From a virus, in the IMG/VR virus record IMGVR_UViG_3300024356_000309, positions 1 to 22,466 of that record: 22,466 nt of DNA; one strand, 5' to 3'. Below the pieces are notes generated by a model. That model saw nothing but the letters and a program-made list of their open reading frames with translations, did no database searches and was not told the origin of the DNA. Made by a program: the position numbers and the translations under genes. Shown here in pieces: positions 7,706 to 13,141 of the stretch; the stretch's first letter is position 1, and each line of letters starts with the position of its first letter.

Positions 7706-7721
7706 CCTATGACTGGCTTTT
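7693..7721 (-). terminator. Rho-independent terminator after the Lys-rich protein gene
   Basis: An 11-bp perfect stem (AAAAGCCAGTC paired with GACTGGCTTTT) closes a 7-nt loop, and on the minus strand it is followed by a run of T residues. It lies 18 nt past the stop at 7740 and separates the head-protein operon from the dsbA/gp43 operon. The A-tract on the other side could also make it work in the plus direction. Confidence 0.9.
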
Positions 7722-7739
7722 CTACACCTTTTGGTTAAA

Positions 7740-8618
7740 TTACTTTTGATCTTCGCTTAGTACGTCATACATTTCAAATACGCCGCCGTTACGTTCGTAA
7801 ATTAAACCTGCGTATAGATCTGCTTTCATACCTTCGCCTAGTTTAGCAACAGCAACACGTTGAGCCCAGTTGAACAATTCTGTATCAATTGCATCAATTT
7901 GTTGTTGACCGCCGCTTTCTTGAACCAACTGAACCATTTGCTTAAATGTTAGTTTTTGTTCTACACTTTCAGCAACAACTTTCTTAGAAGTTTTAACAGA
8001 TTCGTTTTTCTTGCCACCAAAGTATTTTGCCTGCTTGTCGCTCATACCTTTCTTGCCATCTTTCTTGTTACCGCCTTTTTCGGCAGCAGCTTTTTTCATT
8101 GGCTCTTTCTTGTCACCGTCTTTGTCAATGTCTAAGAAATCTGGCTTTGCACCTTCGTCCATTTTCTTTTCTTTCTTGGCTTTTTTATCTTCTTTATCAG
8201 ACTTTTTAGCCTCAACCATTTTTAGGAATTTAGACTTAAATTGTTCTGGATCTACAGATTCTTTAGCAGACTTACGAGCTTTTTCTTTACGCTTCTTGTC
8301 GTCCTTGTCATCTGAACCTGGATCGTATTCAAACTTGTCACGAGTGTGTTTTACACCTGTTGCAGTTTTTGTTAAAGTACCTGTTGAAGTTTTCTTTGTA
8401 TCGCCAGTTTTAGCATCAGCGTCAAAGCCTTCTTCAACTTCTTCTTTCTTTTCTTCTTTTGCTTTCTTTGCTTCAGCAATGTAAGAAGATTGTCCAGCTA
8501 AAACACGCAATTCTGCGTCTTCGTTTAACTGTACAGATTTTGGTAATTGAGGAGCAGCAGGAGTTTCGATCTTGCCGTCGATGCTCTCAATTTTAGTAAT
8601 TAGTGATTTAAAGTCCAT
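7740..8618 (-). CDS. Lys-rich, probable head-associated protein (292 aa)
   Basis: The middle of this protein (about residues 50-220) is very rich in Lys, Glu, Asp and Ala and probably disordered. It contains DFLDIDKDGDKKEPMKKAAA, a DxDxDG pattern like an EF-hand or dockerin calcium loop that recurs, from memory, in T4-like marine phage proteins. The C-terminal 60 residues look folded: LFNWAQRVAVAKLGEGMKAD then LYAGLIYERNGGVFEMYDVL. The N-terminus MDFKSLITKIESIDG resembles the leader motif of several neighbours. T4 prohead core proteins have a similar charged composition, so a scaffold or internal head role is plausible but unproven. A GATAAATA late-type element lies about 28 nt upstream, an AGGAC site precedes the ATG, and a strong terminator follows. 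Confidence 0.85.
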   Translation of the reverse strand: MDFKSLITKIESIDGKIETPAAPQLPKSVQLNEDAELRVLAGQSSYIAEAKKAKEEKKEEVEEGFDADAKTGDTKKTSTGTLTKTATGVKHTRDKFEYDPGSDDKDDKKRKEKARKSAKESVDPEQFKSKFLKMVEAKKSDKEDKKAKKEKKMDEGAKPDFLDIDKDGDKKEPMKKAAAEKGGNKKDGKKGMSDKQAKYFGGKKNESVKTSKKVVAESVEQKLTFKQMVQLVQESGGQQQIDAIDTELFNWAQRVAVAKLGEGMKADLYAGLIYERNGGVFEMYDVLSEDQK

Positions 8619-8645
8619 AATAAAAGTCCTAAAAGGTGTATACTT

Positions 8646-8653
8646 TATTTATC
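8646..8653 (-). promoter_or_regulatory. Late-promoter-like octamer GATAAATA
   Basis: GATAAATA on the minus strand lies 28-35 nt before the ATG of the Lys-rich protein gene, in the gap after the 81-aa gene. It differs by one base from the T4 late octamer TATAAATA and fits the looser NATAAATA described for T4-like cyanophages. Confidence 0.5.
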
Positions 8654-8894
8654 TTTTAATGAAGTTGCCTTCGCCAAAGATATTAGTTTTCATATTTAAT
8701 GCGTTATCTGTTGGCTTTTGTTTCTTGGGTTTAGGCTGCGGAGGAGCCTTTGTGCCAGATTTTCCCGGGCTACCAGTATAGCTTGTTTTTCCACGAGCTT
8801 TTCCTGGGCTAATATGCGGATTTGCAACGGTAGCAATATTACCTGCTGAAGTAGCACCTGCTGTGGCTGTTTCTAAAAGTTCACTTATTTTCAT
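8649..8894 (-). CDS. 81-aa Gly/Lys/Pro-rich phage protein
   Basis: The protein starts MKISELLETATAGATSAGNI, continues with NPHISPGKARGKTSYTGSPG and a PPQPKPKKQKP tract, and ends IFGEGNFIKR. It is small, basic and low in hydrophobic residues apart from the N-terminal motif, so it is probably extended or disordered. Close relatives recur, from memory, in T4-like marine phages without a function. The first eight residues (MKISELLE) match the capsid-targeting-like pattern of its neighbours. It has no clear ribosome site: the ATG sits 5 nt after a GATAAATA octamer that overlaps the stop of the upstream GH19 gene, so it may be translated by coupling. Confidence 0.8.
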   Translation of the reverse strand: MKISELLETATAGATSAGNIATVANPHISPGKARGKTSYTGSPGKSGTKAPPQPKPKKQKPTDNALNMKTNIFGEGNFIKR

Positions 8895-8899
8895 ATTAA

Positions 8900-8907
8900 T
8901 ATTTATC
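8900..8907 (-). promoter_or_regulatory. Late-promoter-like octamer GATAAATA overlapping a stop codon
   Basis: The octamer contains the TAA stop of the GH19 gene and ends 5 nt before the next ATG. If used as a promoter, transcription would start at or inside that start codon. Because it overlaps a stop codon it may be coincidental. Confidence 0.3.
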
Positions 8908-9628
8908 GCATAGCTAGCTGGAATGCTTGATGTTTTTCTTTACGTTGATCTAGATGTTTCATTCCTGGATTAATTGGTTTAGTTACAGATTTTGTATCTT
9001 TAAAACTATCAACTTTATTAGCAACACGGGTTTTCCAATACCATACTGCAACTTTGGCAGCAACTTCAGGTTTTTCTACAAGCTCTGGATGTTTTTCTAA
9101 AGGAAGACCTAGAGCTTCTCCGGCTTTTTTATAATTTTCTCGTCCAGTTAACTGAATATAACCACGTCCCTTATATTTGGCACCGTCCCCTGCTTGTTTG
9201 TTTCCTAAAATTTTTGCCTTGCGAGGAGCGTATCTAGGATCGTATTTTTTAAAATCTAAAGATCCACCAATTTCTTTCATATGTTTAAAGTCTAATGTTT
9301 CGTGAGCACATTGAGCTAGAAACGCAGCAAGCTCTGGCCCTTTTATACCTGCTTTCTCAGCAGCCTTTTTAAGGTACACTTCGTGCGGATTTCCTGTAAC
9401 AGATTTAGCAACATCTTTTTTGCTAATTGTTTTTAACGGATCTACTTTTTTGGTATGTTGTTGTTTTGCCTGTTGTACAATTGCAGGTTTATCGTTTTGG
9501 TTTTTTACTTTGCCTGCCTCTGCACTAGGACTGTGCCCTAATGCGGCAGCACCTAAAGCAGCACCGGCTACCCAGTCTTTCCAACCTTCCTCTAATTCTT
9601 GAGGAGTAATAAACTCTGCTGCTCTCAT
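8903..9628 (-). CDS. GH19 chitinase/lysozyme-like hydrolase, second copy, with unusual N-terminus
   Basis: The GH19 domain occupies about residues 80-241. FLAQCAHETLDFKHM carries the predicted catalytic Glu110, and KYKGRGYIQLTGRENY is the family's substrate-cleft signature. Enzymes of this family cut peptidoglycan or chitin. Residues 1-75 are not part of the domain. They comprise [15 protein letters not shown], then a small-residue hydrophobic stretch WVAGAALGAAALG with an SAEAG that could be a signal-peptidase-like site, then a polar Lys/Gln linker. The leader resembles capsid-targeting sequences, and LEE/G fits the T4 gp21 cleavage rule. This suggests a virion-borne hydrolase, distinct from the lysis-block GH19 at 18476-19111. 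The ATG overlaps the preceding stop (ATGA). Confidence 0.88.
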   Translation of the reverse strand: MRAAEFITPQELEEGWKDWVAGAALGAAALGHSPSAEAGKVKNQNDKPAIVQQAKQQHTKKVDPLKTISKKDVAKSVTGNPHEVYLKKAAEKAGIKGPELAAFLAQCAHETLDFKHMKEIGGSLDFKKYDPRYAPRKAKILGNKQAGDGAKYKGRGYIQLTGRENYKKAGEALGLPLEKHPELVEKPEVAAKVAVWYWKTRVANKVDSFKDTKSVTKPINPGMKHLDQRKEKHQAFQLAMR

Positions 9629-9819
9629 ACTTGACTAAAGGGATTAATTTTTTCGTCGGAGTCAATGCTTTGTTTTTCTGGATATACTAGATACGTGTCT
9701 ACACCAGCAATACCTCCCATAAACATTCCTTCTTTCATTTTATGAATAGGATCGTTGGGATCTAAGACGCAGTCTTCTTCACTGGTTTGTACATTATATG
9801 TTACACGATATTGTTTCAT
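9625..9819 (-). CDS. Small protein of unknown function (64 aa)
   Basis: The sequence begins [20 protein letters not shown] and contains [21 protein letters not shown] do not recognise it. The alternating pattern at the start (YRVTYNV) suggests a beta strand, and there is no membrane segment or signal peptide. It is tightly coupled: its ATG overlaps the Fe-S carrier stop (ATGA at 9816-9819), and its own stop overlaps the GH19 start (9625-9628). Its place between the Fe-S carrier and the hydrolase gives no clear hint of function. Confidence 0.75.
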   Translation of the reverse strand: MKQYRVTYNVQTSEEDCVLDPNDPIHKMKEGMFMGGIAGVDTYLVYPEKQSIDSDEKINPFSQV

Positions 9820-10139
9820 ACAGCAAAACTACTCCCACATCCACAGGTTGTTTGAGCATTTGGATTTTTAATTACAAATTGACTGCCCATTAACTCTTCT
9901 TTATAATCTATGACAGCACCTTGTAGGTATTGCATACTCATAGAATCAACAAGAACTTTAAAATTTTCTAAAGGAATTTCGAAATCATCTTCGTTTTGTT
10001 CCTCGTCAAATGTAAATCCATAACTGAAACCAGCACAGCCTCCGCCTTGTACAAAGGTTCGAAGAGCTAGTTTAGGATTGTTTTCATCAATCAATAAATC
10101 TACGATTTTACTTTTAGCTGATTCAGTTATCTCAATCAT
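9816..10139 (-). CDS. A-type iron-sulfur cluster carrier (IscA/ErpA/HesB family)
   Basis: The 107 residues match a full-length A-type carrier. The start is [15 protein letters not shown], the first ligand is Cys35 in [14 protein letters not shown], and Cys99 and Cys101 lie in the C-terminal TTCGCGSSF. All three conserved cysteines are present, so it should be able to bind and transfer a Fe-S cluster. Length and motif spacing equal the bacterial proteins IscA and ErpA, and which of these it replaces cannot be decided. The gene is coupled to its neighbours (TAATG with the upstream gene, ATGA with the downstream one). It may support host or phage Fe-S enzymes during infection, but no obvious Fe-S client is encoded in this window. 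Confidence 0.95.
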   Translation of the reverse strand: MIEITESAKSKIVDLLIDENNPKLALRTFVQGGGCAGFSYGFTFDEEQNEDDFEIPLENFKVLVDSMSMQYLQGAVIDYKEELMGSQFVIKNPNAQTTCGCGSSFAV

Positions 10140-10732
10140 TATGCAGTAGCCTTTTCACCTGTTCTAGATACTTCCCATTTCTTGCCAGTCTGTGCAGTTT
10201 TCTTACGGCACATATCTTGTAATCTACGAAGCTGAGCCATTTCTCTGTAATCGTCGGCATATGTTCCTTGACCTTGAAATACTTTCCATTTCTTGCCGTT
10301 AATGTAGATAGCAAAGTTGTTTGGAGGTTCTGTATTACCTTCGTCCCAGTCGTCTTCTCTATTTCTACGTCCAAATCCGCTTACGCTACTATCATAGTCT
10401 CTTTGATAAGCATCACGTCCAAAACCTGCTTCTGCCATACCTTTTTGCTTTGCTTCTTTTTCTAGGTCTGCCTTGCGTTGAATAATGGCCTGTTTAATTT
10501 CAGGATCTTTTCCGGCAATTGGATCCATTTGTAGGTCTTGTAGGGCTTTGCGTTTTGCTTGAAGGTCATCTTTATTGCGAAGTTCAGTTTCATCGACTTT
10601 ATTCTTGTGCTTAACATCACCTTGCTTTTGTGCTTTCTTTTTATCTTTGTGTGCGCCGGCACCGCTAGTTTTTTGATTCTTAGCTACAAAGTTTCTTGGT
10701 TTACTTGTTGGTATAATATCTTTTGCTCTCAT
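10139..10732 (-). CDS. Conserved phage protein with basic N-terminus and C-terminal folded domain
   Basis: The 197-residue protein starts [20 protein letters not shown], a leader like its neighbours'. A Lys/Gln-rich, probably disordered or coiled segment follows to about residue 98. A linker with [20 protein letters not shown] and EDDWDEGN then leads to a compact C-terminal domain: [20 protein letters not shown], then [20 protein letters not shown] and GKKWEV. The repeated KKW and YING strands suggest a small mixed alpha/beta domain. I recall the same C-terminal module in T4-like marine phages but know no function. Its start overlaps the nucleotidyltransferase stop by 4 nt, and its stop overlaps the Fe-S carrier start by 1 nt. 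Confidence 0.82.
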   Translation of the reverse strand: MRAKDIIPTSKPRNFVAKNQKTSGAGAHKDKKKAQKQGDVKHKNKVDETELRNKDDLQAKRKALQDLQMDPIAGKDPEIKQAIIQRKADLEKEAKQKGMAEAGFGRDAYQRDYDSSVSGFGRRNREDDWDEGNTEPPNNFAIYINGKKWKVFQGQGTYADDYREMAQLRRLQDMCRKKTAQTGKKWEVSRTGEKATA

Positions 10733-11703
10733 GACGACCTCTTTTGTTTTGGACCCTTACGTTCCTTCCATTTTTTATCTGTCGAACACCAATAGCGTCC
10801 GTATCCTTCCTCAATGCTGTCAATCATAGGATCGATACCTCTACTACGTATTCCGCCTTTCTTACGAATTTTTGCAAGCTCTTCTAAAGCATGACGAATT
10901 TGTTCAACATTCATTTTTAATTCATCAAATTGTCTTACCATAGTCTGCCATTCGCCTGGGCTAGCACCATCAACTCTACTGGCTAAATCTTTGATTTGAC
11001 CCGCTGCTCTTAACATTCTATATTTAAGTTTAGCAGGATTAGCTTTGTTGTGACTATGAATCATAGGATCCATTGGATCAGCAGGATCTAATTCGATAGG
11101 TGCTTCTGAAATACTTTCGGTAATTTTCATACCTTTACGAACAGCAACAAATAAAGGTTTAGCAAGTTCCCCTGCACCTGTTGCTTCTTTAAATCCTTCA
11201 AAATCGTTATTGGCAGCGGCAGCTCTTGCTCCACTGGCACTTACACCAGCAACGCCTTCTGCACCATCTTCTCTATCTCCGCTTGATACAAAATCTAGAA
11301 CATCAAATTTATAGAAACCGTGTGCTTTACCTTCAACACCGTTGTATCCTTCTAACAATTTTTTCATATCTTCTAAACGATCACTACCTGCAACAAACGT
11401 AGCTGCATTATAGCCGTTATCATAAAGATAAGAAGCAACTTTTACAACTGTATTAAGACCGGCATTATCTACAACATCTTTAGCATATTCTGGAAACATT
11501 TCTTTAATAAACTTTATTTTAGTTCCATAATCTAAAGGATTCTTTTTAGCATCTTGACTTTGACTAACAAATATCTGCATATCTCCGCCCTGGGCTTTCA
11601 TAGTATCTAATACCTGCTTATGGCCAATGGTAGGTGGATTCATTCTGCCAAAGCAAAATGTAACGTGTTTTGTTCCGCCTTCAAATAATTCAAACAATAA
11701 CAT
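10729..11703 (-). CDS. Cytidylyltransferase-like nucleotidyltransferase with C-terminal extension
   Basis: Residues about 12-190 form a nucleotidyltransferase domain. FGRMNPPTIGH at 18-28 is the HxGH-type nucleotide-binding motif, AGSDRLEDM follows near 105, and VSASGAR at 154-160 corresponds to the ISSTxxR motif. The family includes NMN, pantetheine-phosphate and glycerol-phosphate adenylyl/cytidylyltransferases; the substrate cannot be told from sequence. The leader MLLFELFEGG precedes the domain and resembles the T4 Alt head-targeting leader, with LFE/G fitting a prohead-protease site. After a linker with two further IxE sites (ITESISEAP), residues 210-324 form a second, helical, basic module containing EQIRHALEELAKIRKKGG. 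Overlaps of 1 and 4 nt link it to its neighbours. Confidence 0.88.
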   Translation of the reverse strand: MLLFELFEGGTKHVTFCFGRMNPPTIGHKQVLDTMKAQGGDMQIFVSQSQDAKKNPLDYGTKIKFIKEMFPEYAKDVVDNAGLNTVVKVASYLYDNGYNAATFVAGSDRLEDMKKLLEGYNGVEGKAHGFYKFDVLDFVSSGDREDGAEGVAGVSASGARAAAANNDFEGFKEATGAGELAKPLFVAVRKGMKITESISEAPIELDPADPMDPMIHSHNKANPAKLKYRMLRAAGQIKDLASRVDGASPGEWQTMVRQFDELKMNVEQIRHALEELAKIRKKGGIRSRGIDPMIDSIEEGYGRYWCSTDKKWKERKGPKQKRSS

Positions 11704-12038
11704 TACTTGTAATCGCCTTTTTCTATATGTTTTTCTTGTTCATCTGCAATGCGTTTGGCAAGATCGATTAATTTTTCTTTGGGGAATTTTTCTTCTTTAT
11801 CTTTAATATCAAATTTATCGCAATAATGTCCTACTGCTGTTTCAATAGGTCTAATGTATATTTTAAATACGTGAGGATTACCCTTGTGTTCTCTATGTTT
11901 TTTAATGGCAGGGAAGAAGTGCTGATCTAAAATTCCTGTATCGTTGTCAATAAAGAACTTTAAATCGTCTAACCAGTCAATATCTTGCTGGTCGTCTTTT
12001 GGTGCACCAATAGGGCTAAACATTTCTTTCAATAACAT
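11703..12038 (-). CDS. Conserved phage protein of unknown function (111 aa)
   Basis: The protein starts MLLKEMFSPIGAPKDDQQDI and continues WLDDLKFFIDNDTGILDQHF and FPAIKKHREHKGNP. The C-terminus is helical and charged (KEKLIDLAKRIADEQEKHIE). I recall close relatives in T4-like marine phages but no known function. The N-terminal MLLKEMFSP shares the leader-like pattern of neighbouring genes and of T4 gp22 (MLKEQLIAE). A GATAAATA element lies 25-32 nt upstream, and the leader between them can fold into a short hairpin (AGTATC with GATACT). Its stop overlaps the nucleotidyltransferase start by 1 nt. Confidence 0.82.
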   Translation of the reverse strand: MLLKEMFSPIGAPKDDQQDIDWLDDLKFFIDNDTGILDQHFFPAIKKHREHKGNPHVFKIYIRPIETAVGHYCDKFDIKDKEEKFPKEKLIDLAKRIADEQEKHIEKGDYK

Positions 12039-12062
12039 AGTATCTTCCGTAAGATGATACTA

Positions 12063-12070
12063 TATTTATC
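12063..12070 (-). promoter_or_regulatory. Late-promoter-like octamer GATAAATA
   Basis: GATAAATA on the minus strand lies in the 44-nt gap between genes and 25 nt before the ATG at 12038. It is the best placed of the five octamers, because it is intergenic, does not overlap a stop codon and has a short leader. Confidence 0.55.
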
Positions 12071-12082
12071 GAAAGTTTACTG

Positions 12083-12457
12083 TTAGCAATTATAACGGAC
12101 CGCAATAATTTGGCCGTCTTCGATGTGGTATTTTGCGCGAATAAACACAAATTTTCCGGTAATATTTGTGCTTCTATTAGAATTTGAGCTATCTAAATCA
12201 AACGTTTCTGTATGAACGTCAAACCAATCATTATCACCGGGGTGAAGTTCTAAAGTTGCTTGTAAAGCAATAGTACCTACAAATCCCTCAGTATGAAACA
12301 AGACAGTATGTATTCCGCTGCCGTTTTTATAATATCCTGCGCCTCTGCTTTTATCGGAATAAAATACCGCATCTGCATCTGTGCCTGCATCATAATCTCT
12401 GTTATATGCAGAATGCACACTGATATTTTCTAATAAATTAAAGGTTTCAAAGCTCAT
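12083..12457 (-). CDS. Probable virion beta-sandwich protein, function unknown (124 aa)
   Basis: The protein starts MSFETFNLLENISVHSAYNR. Its second half reads like a beta-sandwich: GSGIHTVLFHTEGFVGTIAL, then QATLELHPGDNDWFDVHTET, NITGKFVFIRAKYHI and a final GQIIAVRYNC. That pattern (strands with HP/PGxxDW turns) resembles phage decoration, neck or fibre domains seen in T4-like marine phages, but I cannot name the family. The leader contains NLLE/N, which could be a prohead-protease-like site. The ATG at 12457 was chosen; a GTG one codon upstream is also possible. There is no good ribosome site, and the start lies 4 nt after a stop codon, so coupling is likely. Confidence 0.75.
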   Translation of the reverse strand: MSFETFNLLENISVHSAYNRDYDAGTDADAVFYSDKSRGAGYYKNGSGIHTVLFHTEGFVGTIALQATLELHPGDNDWFDVHTETFDLDSSNSNRSTNITGKFVFIRAKYHIEDGQIIAVRYNC

Positions 12458-12460
12458 CAC

Positions 12461-13141
12461 TTATTTATCGGAAATAACAAAGTTGTAGATTCGACCTACG
12501 ACTTCCGAATTACGGAGTTTTAGCATCAGCAGAGTAGCTTCGTCTTCAACTAATACATACCTTCTATCCCAATTCCAGTCAGTGTTTAAAAACCAATTTT
12601 CTACAGCAGGTGTGCAAGTAACTTTACCATCTTGTTTCTTAAGCCAATCCAGATAACGTTGTTTTCCTTCTTTATCGCCTTTCATTTTGTGAGGTAATAG
12701 ATATACTCTATAATTATACCTACCTTTGGGCAATTTATCTACAGTGATATAATTTTGATTAGAATTTAATAGATCAATGCTAGAAGTACTAGGTTCAAAC
12801 CGATGCCGTAAGATATATTCAAACGATGTAGAAATTAAATCATAAAAAGAATTGTCGTTAGTGTATACGTCAATCAGACCACTTTCTATTCTTAGGCTAT
12901 ATAGATCTGCGGTATATTTTTTTAAAAATTGAACAAACGGAAGAATAACATCTTTATTATGCCAAGCTCTTTGTTTAAAAGAAAAATGATTTGTGTCTGG
13001 ATCTGGACCTAGACAAAATTGTTCTACTTCATCTAAATTTTTAGTTCTTAACAAGGCACAGCCTTCTATTGTAAAGCTGGCCTTGTATAACCATTTACCG
13101 TAAAATTTACGAGTTGTCTGTTTGGTCTTCTGTGATAGCAT
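12461..13141 (-). CDS. Protein of unknown function (226 aa)
   Basis: I do not recognise this protein. It starts MLSQKTKQTTRKFYGKWLYK, is rich in aromatic and basic residues and contains EQFCLGPDPDTNHFSFKQRA, SFEYILRHRFEPSTSSIDLL and ENWFLNTDWNWDRRYVLVED. It has no membrane segment, signal peptide or nucleotide-binding motif. The ATG lies 35 nt inside the 3' end of the clpA-like gene in another frame, preceded by AAGG, so its translation is probably linked to ClpA. It is not a gp62 clamp-loader subunit by any pattern I can see. It may act with the chaperone pair or belong to the head genes downstream. Confidence 0.75.
   Translation of the reverse strand: MLSQKTKQTTRKFYGKWLYKASFTIEGCALLRTKNLDEVEQFCLGPDPDTNHFSFKQRAWHNKDVILPFVQFLKKYTADLYSLRIESGLIDVYTNDNSFYDLISTSFEYILRHRFEPSTSSIDLLNSNQNYITVDKLPKGRYNYRVYLLPHKMKGDKEGKQRYLDWLKKQDGKVTCTPAVENWFLNTDWNWDRRYVLVEDEATLLMLKLRNSEVVGRIYNFVISDK
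12462..12469 (-). promoter_or_regulatory. Late-promoter-like octamer GATAAATA overlapping a stop codon
   Basis: The octamer spans the final Asp-Lys-stop codons (GAT AAA TAA) of the 226-aa gene and ends 4 nt before the next ATG. Use as a promoter is uncertain, because the motif is largely explained by those codons. Confidence 0.3.

Noticed and set aside
8011-8484. A long plus-strand reading frame opposite the Lys-rich protein gene
   Set aside because: It is the antisense of a low-complexity Lys/Glu-rich gene, giving Ser/Phe/Leu-rich nonsense, with no ribosome site and no family resemblance.
12099-12104. TATAAT hexamer near the end of the 124-aa gene
   Set aside because: No -35-like hexamer lies at 16-18 nt, and the nearby GATAAATA fits better.
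12461-13141. gp62 clamp-loader small subunit
   Set aside because: The length is similar but no recognisable pattern is present, and it lies far from gp44.
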